DNA from: Symbiodinium natans
Lineage: Eukaryota; Sar; Dinophyceae; Suessiales; Symbiodiniaceae
DNA: 64,000 bases
NCBI GenBank assembly: GCA_905221605.1
Contig: CAJNDS010002845.1
Location: forward strand, 592,713 to 656,712
Direction: 5' to 3'
Position numbers and translations under genes: made by a program. The notes below the pieces were generated by a model. It was given only the letters and a program-made list of their open reading frames with translations, had not been told where the DNA came from and ran no database searches. Shown in pieces: positions 41,093 through 53,072 of this stretch (position 1 is its first letter; each line of letters opens with the position of its first letter).

Positions 41093-42736
41093 AGGAACCT
41101 TGGGATTACGGGATTCCGCGGCTTCAGTGATTCTTGGCGTTTGGAGAGTCCTTGGAGCTCTTGGGCTTTTTAGCGGCCTGCCCCGGCCTCTCCAATTTCA
41201 GTTGTCCTCACAATAGGAGTCTGGGGCCTTTGGGTGATCCTTTGACAGCAGGCAGAAGACCACTTCACTGACATTAGGTACATATCATGCTGTTGTCAGT
41301 GCCAGCATGAACCGGCAAGACCCACAGAAGTTCTTGATTCTGGGAGATCCCAATGACAGATGTTGTGCTAGAACTGGCGGGATGAGCTGCGGTGATCTCT
41401 CTACCGAGCCATCTCAACCTCGGGCATAAAGCAACTAGCCGACTCGTAACATTGGTGTCCGCCCCTTCCTACAAACTGAAGACATCCCATCGTCCCATGT
41501 TCCTGATTCAGCAACTCGCCTAGGAAGCTGCAGACCTTCGCAACCCTGCAAAGCGGGGATAGCGTGGTCTGCAGTCAGAGTGTTGCAGATGCGGCGAGGC
41601 GGGTCGTGTCGTGCATAGGGCAAGGTTGTTGACTAGGGGTAGGAGTTGGCGAGACCAGTGATGTTGGCAGAGCTGCTTGCAAATCTTACCCATCCTCCCC
41701 ACTGCCTAACGAGTCCTGAAGTTGCAACGTTTGGCCCCATGATCTTGTATTGAAGCAACTGCTTGGAGCCTGTGAGGCTTTCGCCTGAAGCCATCGAGGC
41801 TTCCGAACTTGCATTGAGTATCGTCGGACAAGGCAAATTGAGGCGCAGCAAGGTGCAGTGTCCTGGTATGTGGTAGGGTTTGATTTAGGAGTGTTGTTGG
41901 CAGATATCGCGTAGAGCCCGGATGCAAAAAGGGGTGTTTTACCTGGAGCCCTTACATGGTTCGCAAATGGGGTTTTTGGGCTGTTTAGAAGGCATAGAGG
42001 CATAGAGGACGCAGAGCTCCAGAACATCTCAACATCTGCAGCAGAGGCATCCCTTGAATTGGCCGTCATGGAGGCGCCCATTGAGCTCCTTGGCTCAAGA
42101 ACGCAAGCTTTGTGGTTTGGGGATTCCGGTTCTTTCTACTGGTGTCTGAGCGTCGCCACCTAGCTCATGAGTTGGGGACTGCGACGGGGCTTTGGCCGTC
42201 CATGAAAACAGCGGCCCACTGAGCTTGGACGTGAAGGGGCGGGCCTGGACCCTGACCCTTCCTTCTGGAAACCCCTTGGATAGGTGTGACTCTCTGACTC
42301 TCTAAGTGCATGAAAGAGTGCAGGGCACAGCTGGGCACAATTGATTCCCAGTGCCTTCCTAGGTGGAAAAGAGCGATCAGCGACCCGACGGCTGCGGGCA
42401 CAGCTCTCAGAAGACATGGGCATGCTTTTTAGCCAATTTTAATTTTTAGCCCTTTTGTTTATGAATCACTTTTGTTTATGAATTCTTGTTCTTAGTTGTT
42501 ATGAATCTTCTGAAAGTTGTCAATACTATTCATATCTTGCCGATGCCTTCTGTTTTGTGTGTTTGGATTCAGTCACGTTCCCTCCAGAAGCAGTGTGGCG
42601 AGTTCGATATCGCTCTCTTCGTGAAGTGTTGCATTGGGCTTCGAAATTCGTGCTCCCCCCGCCCTAAACTAAAAGGCAGCGAGCCGGACACCCAACAGAA
42701 ACCCCGCATCATAAAGCCTCGCAAGGCCCGGAAATG

Positions 42737-43241
42737 TCAACATCCGTCACGGTGCGCGGGGGATTCAGGAGAAAACGACACTTGGCAATCGACTTGGCAT
42801 CCCTTCTGAGTGTTAGCTATAATAGCAGCTATAAGGTGAATGGTCGGGTCCAGGGGCTGCACACCGATGCGGCATGCTGAAGGCTGAAGTTTGTCCACAT
42901 GTGCCCAGCCCCTGAGCTCAGGAGACCCTAACTCCACAAAGTGTTGACTGCTGACTCCCATGGCAAGCTCAGGGGCCATGTCCAAGAAGACAACGCTGAG
43001 CTCTTCCGCATCGATAAACCGGAATGCGTCGACCGCATCTGTCGACTCCGACGAGGCTCCCACGTGTACTCCAAAATTTCGATTTGGCCAATGCAATTTG
43101 TAGGTAGCCTGCGTCGTTCCCATTGAGCTGGGCGACTAGCATTGGATTTCCTATGCAACCATGGAGTCTTGAAAAGCTGTTGGCCTCAAGCCATCTTGGA
43201 AGGAGGAAGACCTTGTGAATTACATTGAGTTCAAGGACCAT
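42737..43241 (-). CDS. Possible - strand coding frame, maybe frameshifted
   Basis: One frame (43241 to about 43090) reads MVLELNVIHKVFLLPRWLEA and then PMLVAQLNGNDAGYLQIAL. An overlapping frame (43123 to 42737) reads FRFIDAEELSVVFLDMAPEL then VSSQHFVELGSPELRGWAHV. Both look protein-like, and would need a shift or splice near 43090 to be one product. It is the only - strand region I would consider. A + strand frame over the same bases is less convincing. No family recognised; a decayed retroelement gene is one option. Confidence 0.3.
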
Positions 43242-44438
43242 GGGACCATTGTGACAATGGCTTGACTGACTTCTTTTCTCAGAGAGTGGCCTTGCATGCG
43301 TGTGGTGTGTGTGGCGTGGCCCGCGTCGGTGCGCACTCAGGCACTTCGGTTACCTCGGTTCTGTCAGGTTGCCTTGACAGAAGTCACACCTTTAAGTCCT
43401 TTGCCATGTGTGAGAATCGCTGCAAGAGTGAGACGATCTACAGTCAGTGTAGCATTTCCGCAGCAGCAGGACAGAGTGCTTGAAGACGACATCGTCAGAC
43501 ACAAGCCCACTGGTCTAAGCAGAGCCAGCACAGAAGCCAAATGCTGATTCTAGGGAGCTTTGAAGGGCCCGTGGCGATGGCGTGAGATGAAGCCCAATAG
43601 GATGGTGCACGCGACGTGAATTGATGTGAATTGTATCAATGTCGAAGTCAGGCTATCTGATGCTTGCCAAGATCAGCTGGGCAAGGGGGCCAACATGAAG
43701 AACATCGGCAGGCAGGATGTGATGGTGTTCGGCATGGCTACGGCATCTTTCAAAAGTCCATCACGTGGTTTCTTTGTCCGGAAGGGATCAAACCGCAATG
43801 TCCTCACACGGTGTCTTTAGAGTTGTTTTTGTCCGGTGTCTTCCTGTGAATGGTTCTTAATGCAGAGCTCAGATGGCAGAGGCATCCCGAACCTGAATTC
43901 TCGAAGCACCTACGGCTCAGGCACCACGTGGAGGACTGCGCCGCGTGTTCATGGCTTGGAGGTTGGTTGACTTGTTCGGATACTAAACGTGACCGAGCAC
44001 TTGTCTTGCGGAGCATTTTTCATGTACCAGCTCGGTGGTCTCTGTTTTGCTTCGCAATAGTACAAGTTTGGTCTTTTGTCTTCGACACATGTCGCCTGAG
44101 AACTGGGCGAGACTTGGCATTAAGGCTCTCCGATGCTCCGAATGTATCTCCCAGATATCAAACCAACGTTGTGGGGCGGATGTTTGGATTCGGCAACGAG
44201 TGGCTTTTTTGGAGCAGTGTTGTGTTGATCCTTACGGCCTTGTCGGCCGCTTTCCGAGGACGTGGGGGTCAAGGTGGCGCTCATGGCAGCGTGGCCTGCA
44301 CATGCCTGTAGACGGCTGGACTTGGGCGTTACAGTATCAGAGTATCCACTTGCGCCATCAGCCGCTGCAACCAACATGTTAAGTCATGCTGGGGCCGGGG
44401 CGTAGATGCACGCAGCTGCCGAACTGCATGCTTGCTGA

Positions 44439-44876
44439 CTGGCACTGTACCAGTCGCCCCAAGCCCAGAACCCGCAGCTCATATTTGTAAGGTCGGCTAA
44501 TACACCTACAGAAGCAGCGTCAGGTCATTATGCTGCTGTTCATCCTGAGCTTCATCGTTCCGGAGCAGAACGACTTCTCTCCTCCCCTGGTGTCGGGGGC
44601 CCCACCACTGGTGGCTTCAACTTCCGAAATCGAATCCCAATCGAGGGACTCTGGCGTGTCGCTTCCGGCTTTAAGGACTGGCCGAGTCTTGTAGAGGTAG
44701 AGGCTGTTTTAGTTGCCACCACTCTGTACATCTTGAAAATAGGAAAAACCGCGGGGAAGTTGTCTGAGCTGACGCGCAGTGCCCTCTGCGCCGGCAAGCT
44801 GAGGCTGGCGCAGCTGGACCTCGAGGCCGCCAGGGAATCTCACAGGGTCCACGGCCCCCTTCTCTCTTTCAGTTAG
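44439..44876 (+). CDS. 146-codon open frame lacking a usable ATG
   Basis: The frame is open from after the TGA at 44436 to the TAG at 44874. It contains PQLIFVRSANTPTEAASGHY, AAVHPELHRSGAERLLSPG, a glycine turn, IEGLWRVASGFKDWPSLVE and LSELTRSALCAGKLRLAQLD. The amino-acid make-up is globular, and the latter part has strong G/C third positions. No ATG lies upstream in frame, so it is an internal exon, a 3' fragment, or part of a retroposed copy. No family recognised. Confidence 0.5.
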   Translation: MALYQSPQAQNPQLIFVRSANTPTEAASGHYAAVHPELHRSGAERLLSSPGVGGPTTGGFNFRNRIPIEGLWRVASGFKDWPSLVEVEAVLVATTLYILKIGKTAGKLSELTRSALCAGKLRLAQLDLEAARESHRVHGPLLSFS

Positions 44877-45970
44877 AATCAGTGAGAAGAGTTTGAGTTC
44901 GTTCAATCCTCAAACCCAAGTGCTTATAAGGTTTCTGGGGCTTCGGTTTAGCACCTGGAGAAGGCCCAGTCCCATACCCAAATTATGTCCAATGCAACCG
45001 CAAGGCCACGATGAAATGGGGGAGCTGGAACGGGTCCGCCGTGCCAAAGGACAGCAAGCCGACGGAGTCAGATCGTGCGTCACTTTGAAGCGGGAGATGC
45101 TGGATTTCTTTGAGCATGTGTGGTCGGGTGTGGCTGGTTTGCTTTCTGCTGTGCAGCCGAGAGCCAGCAGCAGTCACTGTATGGGTAAGGACACCGGAGA
45201 CCGTGACTCTGTCAAGTGACAGGATCTTTTGGAGCATTTCATTCTCTGGAAGGCGGACGGCGAGCAGAGTGGCGAGCTTCGGGGGGTATGCTCAGGGGAC
45301 GATATGCGTTGGGTAAACGAGAGGCAGTCGAGGTCTGGGAAGCCCTGATGCTTTCTTTGGGTGTCTGAACTAGCTTGCCAATCTCTGCATCAGATCAATC
45401 TGCACTAGCTCTCTGGCTTGAGGAGAACCAATAGTGTCAAAGGAGCACCAACTCCCACGAAAGAACCCCTAGGAATGGGGGTGGGGGCGGGCGGCGTGCT
45501 GCGCACCCTACGTAAGTTTGATTTCCCTTTGGTTCAGTGCTTGGCTTTAGGGTTTTGAAGCGTTCTTCTCACAGCGTCATATCAAAGTCATCCTCGGCAT
45601 CCTACATGTGAAGCTGAAGAGCATAGATGCCGAAGCTGTGCCACCTTGATCCCGAGATTCAGCAACCACAAAGACCTGTAGGCCAAAAGTCCCGAAGCTC
45701 GAAACCGCACACTGAAGCTTTGCCAGAATGACCTCTCCTTGACATCGCAAGAACGCGCCTTAGCGGGGGCCTCGGCTTCTTGGGAGTTGGGAAATGAAGT
45801 AACCAAGTCACTAAGTGTAAGTAGGCAGATGCATGAGGGGTTTCGCGTGGCTTTGCATAACTTAGTACAACTTAGCTGGGATTTCGACCTCGGGGCCGCT
45901 GCACCTTCAGTTTGTCCAGACCGGAACTTCCCCGGGGGCAACCTTCGAATGCTCTCTCAACCTCTGACTC

Positions 45971-46159
45971 ATGGAGGATCAGAGAGTCCGAGAGCGCTCC
46001 GCTCAGGTCTATTTGGACCTCAACCATCGCTCCTTGTGTGCAGACCTGGAAGGTCGGCCAGAAGGGCGTGCACTTCGGATTTGGGGTCGGGCTGCACTGT
46101 TGAGGGGCAAGTTGATCAAATCAAGAATGTACCAGGGGTCTCCTCCAAGGGTTTTGTGA
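45971..46159 (+). CDS. Candidate exon, unrecognised
   Basis: An ATG frame reads MEDQRVRERSAQVYLDLNHR then SLCADLEGRPEGRALRIWGR, with AALLRGKL after. It is charged, helical and mostly G/C at third positions. The true 3' edge may be at GGCAAG (about 46106). Confidence 0.4.
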   Translation: MEDQRVRERSAQVYLDLNHRSLCADLEGRPEGRALRIWGRAALLRGKLIKSRMYQGSPPRVL

Positions 46160-46331
46160 GTTCCGCATGCTTGGGACGCTGATGTGCTGAGAGACTCGGG
46201 TGGACATGTTGCTGTACGGGGCTATAGAGCTCGTGGAGTTTGGCCACTCTCCCAGTCCAAAAGCCCCAAGCCTCATGTACCCTTGTCAGGAGTCGACCTG
46301 ACCAGATGCACCTACTCTGCAATGATAGCTT

Positions 46332-46400
46332 TCGTGGACGTGCACGATTTCAGGGACTTGCTCGCCAAACAGTGCAAGAAATGGCACGGGGCCAGGGCGG
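46332..46400 (+). CDS. Candidate exon, unrecognised
   Basis: The frame gives FVDVHDFRDLLAKQCKKWHG, an amphipathic helix, after an AATGATAG acceptor-like site. Part of the exon string that may run to 51326. Confidence 0.35.
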
Positions 46401-47260
46401 GAGCACGATCTGGACATAAGATTGATATGACCGTTTGCTGAACCTTGGGAGCAAGGAGCATACTTGCGGGACTCTGGCGGCTACAGTTCTGCTCTTCGCG
46501 AGGAGAGTGTGCGCGAACAGTACACCAAAGTTTAACTGCATCGGCCAAGGCACCAAAGCGCACCTACGCCCAGGTCCCGTGCGCATTCCGTGGTCGTAAC
46601 TGTGTTCCCGCCTCACTTGGTCGCGAAGATGTGGCAGGGATGCGCTTTCCTTCCACCGTTGGACGAGTTCATTTCGTGCATCCGTTCTATTGGGATTTGC
46701 TCTCCTCGGCACGACGTCAACGACGTCAAGAATCCATGGGCTAAGCCTGTTCACACTTGGGCACGGGGGGGGGGACATTCAGACTGTAGGCGCTTCGATG
46801 GCTAGACCTCTGGTAGGTTTCACCGATTGGGTCGCCACGACGCTGTTGTGAAATGCCCCCCCCCCCGCCTTCCTTAAATTAACCATGGTGTCGATGCGTT
46901 ATGGTGCGTTCTTATACATTCAAGTGCCCTTTTTGCACGTGCAGGACACCATAGGCCGCAGACCCTGCAATCCTCAGGCTCAGAGATCACAGCCGACTCG
47001 GATGCCTTGTGGTCTCATCGGGGCTCACTGCAGCGCATCGATGATCTTTTTCTCCAAAGCTCAGTGCACAGGCGAGAGCCCGAGTGTCTCGTTCGGTAGG
47101 ACTATCGGAAAGGCAGGTAGCATAACAGTCTGTGCACGCAGCGTTGTGCGAGCTCTCGCGCTCTGACCCTGTATGCCTCAAGTTCAACTTCATGTCCTGC
47201 AATCAGTCAAGCCCCAAGCCTCTCAGCCTCACTTGCAAAGCCACGCCACAACAGAGCCAG

Positions 47261-47402
47261 GGTTGACGACTTGAGCTACTTCCGGAACTGGATCCCCGGC
47301 ATCGACCCATCCACGATCTCCCCAGACGAGGCACAGAACTTGTGGCTAGGCGAGATCTCTTCGGACGCTTGTGGGCGCGTAGGATTCGTAGATATTTGTA
47401 GG
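47261..47402 (+). CDS. Exon with degenerate EF-hand-like loop
   Basis: After AGAGCCAG the frame reads VDDLSYFRNWIPGIDPSTIS then PDEAQNLWLGEISSDACGRV and GFVDICR. The segment SSDACGRVGFVDI has the D-x-x-G-x-V-x-F-x-D form of a weakened EF-hand loop. The frame stays open further to 47723 but its character changes, so the exon probably ends near TTTGTAG. Confidence 0.45.
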
Positions 47403-47585
47403 AATCCACGAATCCGGTGGGAGGAACAAACCGGGGGGAGGAACAAAGACCAGGCTCTCCTCTTGCTGCTTCGGCGCTTGGAGTGGCATACTGTTAGTTC
47501 GGGGTTTCCCTGTCTTCTCACAGCATCCCAATTGTATATTCGTAACCCTGCGGACGTGTCACGAAAGCCTAGTTCATCTATAGGG

Positions 47586-47700
47586 GAGTTTGAACCTTTC
47601 GCTTTGACGGAGGAGCTCGACAGTCTCGTGTCTGCCGTGGTCATCTTCAACATGCGCTCCCTGAACGAGCGGGACCGGGATCCAGAAGATCTCGTGACAC
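47586..47700 (+). CDS. Candidate helical exon
   Basis: FEPFALTEELDSLVSAVVIF then NMRSLNERDRDPEDLV is in the same frame as the exon at 47261, with an intron-like stretch between. It is acidic and helical. Confidence 0.35.
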
Positions 47701-47724
47701 CCAGTTCTCTTGTAAGCATGTGAG

Positions 47725-47818
47725 ATATTCGGCACCGTGCCTTTCGCATGGCCTACGATGAAAGCGGCACTGTGGCACAGGAAGCCATCAATTCCCTCAT
47801 GATCAGCTGGTGCCGTGG
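47725..47818 (+). CDS. EF-hand-like helical exon
   Basis: After CATGTGAG the frame reads RHRAFRMAYDESGTVAQEAI then NSLMISWCRGC. The FRMAYDESGTV-x-x-EAI phrase resembles an EF-hand entering helix and loop (F-x-x-YD-x-x-SGTI-x-x-EE) with two loop residues missing. Likely a non-binding EF-hand relative; support is by pattern only. Confidence 0.4.
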
Positions 47819-48946
47819 CTGCAAGCTAGGTGTTGAGCTCTGTGGCTGTATTCTTGTAGCTACTGTCTCGCAGCATACGCTATAGGCACGAACACGTGCA
47901 TTTCCTGATGTGCAAACTGGCAAAGAACGAATTTCTGGTGGCTTCGACATAAACGACTTTCCATGAGTTGAACGAAGAGGGCTTCAGAAAGCACCGGGCG
48001 AGTGCAGAAGAAGTTTGGAAAACACAGATGAACAGATGCACGAACTCGGAAAAGTTACTGCAACAAACCTCTAGTGAATCAGTACATATACAATGACTTC
48101 GACCTCTCAGACTTTCCGTGCTGCTGATGCTGGGGGCCGTGCTTACTAATTGCGCAGCTATTAGGTCATGGTTCTCCACCTGCAAGTACCCTCTCGGCTG
48201 GCTGCTGCTTGTGTTCTAAATTCGTCTACCGCTTGTGAATTGTTGCTGGTTTCCACCCCCAACCCTCCCCCCCCCCGCCCTAAACCCTACTGTTTTCTCG
48301 GTTTCGATTGAGTGTGTTTCTGTTGTTTGCTGAACAAGGCGGGCGCTTCTTGCATCTGCCAAGCTCCTCCATGTCTTGACTCAGCACTCAAAGCGTCAAT
48401 GCGGGCTTCATCTTTCAATCAGTTGTTCTCGAACAGGAGCTCCTGCTATCGTACTCCGCAATATAGGGTTCTGATTGGATATCGCGCACAGAGGTGGAGA
48501 GAGCCAGTCCAAAATCTGAAGCCTCGTTGAAATTTCACACGGAAAGGGGCAGAACTAAGGCTCTACTTTCAGTTTCCTCAACTCGACACAAAGCCCAAAC
48601 AGATGTGCCTCCTCAAAGACTGTCTCGCAGCTTCTTCTTCGGTACAAGGACGGTGATTGTGATCATCCTTGTCGGAATGGCCCGGGGCTTGATGCTGTGT
48701 GAAAGCTCAGTTGGTCTCGGAAGCGCCTTTTGACTCATCCGAGGCTATCCAGGGCTGGATGTGTGGAAAGGGTCCTCAGGTTCTGCGGCTTTCTGCGGTT
48801 GGCTTGAAGGGCCTTGGGTGGGGTAGACGCTGGACCACACCTTCTTGAACCCTGAGTCTGAAGCTTGCTGTGTCCACGGGCCCCCGAGACCTCTCGAAAC
48901 ACATCAGCGCACCACGTCCTGGTTGGTGGCAGAGGCACCCCCAAAA

Positions 48947-49088
48947 GCCCGAGTGTACTGAGTTCACCATCACAACGGACCTCGGGAAGCTCTCAAGCCG
49001 TCTCTTGGAACCTCTACGGACCCTCGCCGACGAGATGCAAAGCATCGCGCGGGAACTCAGGGACGAGACGGATTTCAAGGGGCCATAG
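48947..49088 (+). CDS. Helical exon, unrecognised
   Basis: After CCCAAAAG the frame reads ECTEFTITTDLGKLSSRLLE, then PLRTLADEMQSIARELRDET and DFKGP with TAG, or a donor at TTCAAG|GGG. Strong G/C third positions and a heptad-like pattern suggest a coiled coil. Confidence 0.5.
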
Positions 49089-50034
49089 GAGAGGCATAGC
49101 CGGCATAGCCCTGATCCCAACCGAAGTACGCTAGCATCATGCAGCCGCGATGTTGGAGACTTGCGCAGTTAGGTTCGGGGAGGTCTGGTTTCAACACCCT
49201 CGGCCCCTCAAAGCATACGAGGGCCCCACCAAGCATGAGTCGTTTTTCTTGTTGTTGAGAGCTTTGCGGGGATCTCGGCGTTTGCCAAGCGTTGTGCACG
49301 TCTGGATTGGTTTTTTCTCTACTTGTGAGCACGGCTTCTAAGCAGGAACAGACGGCACATGGCGCGTTGCGTCACTAGACTTCAACTGAAACCATGGCAG
49401 CGTGCATCCGCAATGATCGGCTTGTGAGAGGCCCGAGCCTCTGAGCCAATGACAATCTTGACTGAGGCTTCACGTACTTTCACAGATGGGCCGCGTAAAG
49501 TTGCGAAAGCCAGTTCACCAAGACTTGTGTCATTACGTGACAAACATCCAAGCTGCCTGCAGGGCTTAAACTTGGCTTAACCTTTCTAGAAGGCATCTGA
49601 AAGCATCTGAAAGCTCATCACAGCACGGCTCAGCGGTGCCATGGGCGACGAAAGCGACGCATCCTTGGACGAAGAGCAGCTTGGTCACCGCTTTGGGTTT
49701 AGTGGGCCGAGTGGCATAAGGTAGGCATAGGCCCAATATTGTGGACCCCGTGTTGTGTTCGTTCTGATTCCCTTGGAAATCAATCTGTACTAGTCCAAGT
49801 GACAACAGTCCCGAATGCAGAAGCTCCCACCAACAGATTTGCCATGCATCTTGTAGCAAAGTCTTGTCAAGTCTCCCGGGGTAAGGCCCCGGTTGAAGTC
49901 TTGCGATACCCACGTGCCGTTCTCTGAGGACCCTCTTGGGCACGGAGGCCGCTTGGCGGTGCTCCCCATGCCTGTGAAACGGTGAATTCCGGCCGATTCT
50001 CCTTCACCTGAAACTTGAGTCATTGAGGGCAGAA

Positions 50035-50165
50035 TCTGGGACAGACTTCCAAGACCTTTCGGGGGGCATCTCGAGCCTTGTGCCCGTGTGCGCCTTCCTT
50101 GCTGAAGTTTCCAAGGTTCTGGCTCACCTGGCCGTCGACTTCCCAGAGCCTTTGGAGCCATGCCA
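50035..50165 (+). CDS. Candidate exon, unrecognised
   Basis: GTDFQDLSGGISSLVPVCAF then LAEVSKVLAHLAVDFPEPLE has G/C-rich third positions and a hydrophobic helix pattern. It lies directly before the 12-bp repeat at 50209. Confidence 0.4.
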
Positions 50166-50208
50166 AGGCTTCGAGGCTTGGCTGTTGAGTGGCTCAGAGA
50201 TTCCTGAG

Positions 50209-50266
50209 AGCTTCCTGAGGGCTTCTGAGGGCTTCTGAGGGCTTCTGTGGGCTTCTGAGGGCTTTA
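50209..50266. repeat. (GGGCTTCTGAGG)n 12-bp repeat
   Basis: Four to five copies of GAGGGCTTCTGA with minor changes. Probably intronic. Confidence 0.75.
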
Positions 50267-50493
50267 GGTTGAGCACGAGTTGGTTGGGAGTTCTGTGGGA
50301 CACTGACGTGGGGCATGCGAAGTTGCCAGTCTTGCAACGCGAAGCCCGAGGAAGATGAGCCACAAAAGGTGGGGGAGAACGAGCCCTTGATTGCCGATGC
50401 CCCTCAGATGCCTCCTTCCTTGAACGTGCCTAGGCAGTCGTTCAGACGGGCTTCTGCTTCGTCAAATTTGTTTGGAGCTTCCGATGGGATACC

Positions 50494-50661
50494 ATGACGC
50501 AGGAAGCCCATGTTGCCAATCACTTTGGTGCTATTCTGGCTGGGCTAGTGCTGCTGGTTTTCTCGCCAGAGATAATCGTACAGAAGCTGAAGTTGCAAGA
50601 GCGAAAGTGGGGCATTGCGTGGGTGCCCTGTTTTCCTTCCCGAGAAGGTGCACTCAGCTGA
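50494..50661 (+). CDS. Small frame with one membrane helix
   Basis: A 55-codon frame from ATG to TGA reads MTQEAHVANHFGAILAGLVL then LVFSPEIIVQKLKLQERKWG. A hydrophobic segment of about 17 residues (AILAGLVLLVFSPEIIV) is followed by a basic helix, so a single-pass or channel-like segment is possible. It may be an exon rather than a complete gene. Confidence 0.4.
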   Translation: MTQEAHVANHFGAILAGLVLLVFSPEIIVQKLKLQERKWGIAWVPCFPSREGALS

Positions 50662-50863
50662 TGACGTGGTGCCCGGTCACCGGGAGGACCTCCTCAGGTT
50701 GTAGCAACCTTCTGCTGATCGTAAGACCCGACATTGAGAGCAAATCCACTCTCCAAAACCATCCTCGACTCTGTCTGTGGGTGAATCCACGCAGGCGACG
50801 CCGCTGTCACCTCGATCTGCGCTCCTGAGGTGTGGGATGGAACGGATTTGTATAGTATTTATG

Positions 50864-50896
<33 letters not shown>
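50864..50896. repeat. (TA)n microsatellite
   Basis: About 32 bases of TA. The bases that follow (AAGTGGGGGGTGA) recall the G-run-TGA end of the 35.9-kb element but in the wrong order, so no element is called here. Confidence 0.85.
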
Positions 50897-50898
<2 letters not shown>

Positions 50899-51212
50899 TG
50901 GGGGGTGATTTGGTGCCACGAGTTCTTGAGGGTATTTATCATCTGCCTTTGCCTTGAATGTTCCAACGTGTGTAGACATTTGTCTATCTTCCGTGCTGTA
51001 GTTGCTCGAAGTCTGAGGCGGATTGCAGCCCACACGTCTCCCATGGCAGCGCCTTGGTCCTGGATGCTAATGTCGCAGACGAGCACACACGGGAGTGGCA
51101 GCGACTAGTCACCAGTCCGACATGTTGCTGTGGGATTCATGGCTCTGTTGCGCTTCTATTGCCAATTCGTGGTAGGCCCTGGTAGGCCTTGTCCATAGCA
51201 CCACTCCATCAG

Positions 51213-51326
51213 GTGCTGGGCATTGTGTCGCAGAGCCCGTTCCCTGCAGTGTCACCTCACGAATTGCTGGAGCAGATGTTCATGCACCTCCGGCAGATTT
51301 TGTTCGAACTTGCCGACCTTGCTTAG
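51213..51326 (+). CDS. Terminal exon, unrecognised
   Basis: Bounded by CTCCATCAG before and TAG at its end, the 37 codons read VLGIVSQSPFPAVSPHELLE then QMFMHLRQILFELADLA. Clean acceptor, helical and protein-like, so a good candidate for the last exon of the gene string from about 45.9 kb. Confidence 0.5.
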   Translation: MLGIVSQSPFPAVSPHELLEQMFMHLRQILFELADLA

Positions 51327-53072
51327 CCGCTAGGGGTTCGTCAGGAAAAAGTAAGCCCATAGGAGGACGGCAGTTTTACACGAACAGACGGGTATCACGA
51401 GGGGATGGATGCTGCAATATAGAGCTGAGATGTCAAGGCTTGCATTTGTTCTTCAAGTCTCCTAGTTACCTAGCTTGCTGAAAATGGACGCAAGCTGGTT
51501 CGAGCACGTTAGTGTACGCTTGGTGCGAGTTTAATGCGGGATCTTGAATGAGGACCCTTGTTGGCAGAGTATCGGGTGCCAGGCAAGCGATGCCTGGAGA
51601 AGACGTTAAGCAGATCGTCGGCTTGGATCTTGCTGGCCTGAGCTGCATCTTCTCAGAGCAGGAGCCCTCAGTTCCAACAACGCAGGTGTCCACGCCTGTG
51701 TGCCTGTGTTGAACGACAGAACTGCGGCGGAATAAACTGATGAAGCTGCGACGACTGCAGATGCAACTCCATCCTCGTGGCAGCATCGTTTAATCTTCGG
51801 GAAGACTGGGAAGTGTCTGCAGCTTCTGTGGGGCAGACCGCTGGACGGCGTTTTCCAACAGTCGAACCTTCACGAACACACAAACCGGATGGACAGGAAT
51901 TTCATGCGCCGGAGTGTCCATGCACAGAAACAAGGGCGCTGTTCGAGCGGCTCACAACTCGGCTTAGCAGATCTCATGACAGGAAAGGAACCACGTGAAG
52001 CCAGAATAAAAGCCTCGAAGCTGCGAAGCTCTGAAGAGCCAAGTTTGCAAACGGCATCTTTGCCGGCGCGAGCCAAGCATTGGATGGCTCAGTCAAAGTT
52101 TCGAGAGACAACAGTATCTACGGCTGGGAATGCTGAGTGTGAGGATGGACAAGTGGGGATGGGCGAGATTCTGATTTTATGGCTAGAACGATCTTGCTCC
52201 CCAAAACTTGGTGGTGGTACCGATGCTGGAGTGCGCCCAGTTCGTTGGCAACTTCTTTGTTATCCTACCTACCCCAAAGCCTTCTGGTGCTTTTGTGGCA
52301 GGAGAATTTGCTGGTGCTTTGCATGTCCTCCTCCTCTTCCCTGTGGGCAGCCTCCAACAGCGAAGATGTGGAGGAACCTGGGTTTTGGTATGCTGGTTTC
52401 ATGTTCGGGGTTTCGTGGGGAGCCGTCCATAAGGACAGGGCTTACTTGTGTGGGCGTGGCCAGTGTTGCCGCCTGCATGATGACGCTTAGTCTCCGCTCT
52501 TACATGAGTTGCTTGTGCATCCAGATCTGTTCGCTCTTCTAACATTTCGACCGGTGTATGCGCTAGCCACCAGCCCGCCACAATCTCGTGTCACAAATCG
52601 CCGGACCCTTTGCCGTCCGCCGTCCTGTGATTGGAAGGACGCGCAAGCTCTGTATCGGGGAGGATTGCGGGAGCTGGAAGACTTGAGCCTTTGTCTGAAA
52701 TCTTGGCCAAGGCGAGCCCAGACATGACATGGCAATCATTAATGAGCGAGCTTCATCGCCCTCACTCGAAATACTGCACACGCTTTACGTCAAGCTTGAA
52801 ACCGCTGAAATGCTGCCGCTAAAGCCATCTCCTTGAGCACAAGGAACGGGCTTCTGCTTCTTTTCAACTTGTCCCTCGGCCCTGCAAGCCTTGGTTCGCA
52901 GGTTTCCCATCTCGCTGGGTTGGGCGTTGGTCTTTTCGGGCTCTCGGGTAATGTTTTGATCCAATCGACAGATGCCTTCGCGACAGAGGCTGTGGATTTC
53001 TTTCTCCTGCTCTCATTCTCCAAAAAGGGGCCCTTTCAACTGGTTAGATAGGGTCTGTCTCAGTCCGTATAA

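Larger units (their letters stand above)
39435..44438. other. No clear + strand gene; G tract and one - strand candidate
   Basis: Contains a run of 23 G (41070-41092) and a possible - strand coding frame (42737-43241, listed separately). Other open frames, such as 43850-44311 on +, lack any domain. Confidence 0.35.

Noticed and set aside
42083-42100. Second spliced-leader-like TTGGCTCAAG
   Set aside because: Only ten bases match and the upstream part differs, as expected by chance in 64 kb.
50864-50910. Second terminus of the 35.9-kb element type
   Set aside because: A (TA)n tract is followed by a G run and TGA, but the order relative to (TA)n is reversed and the specific CGACAGACCCCGG core is absent.
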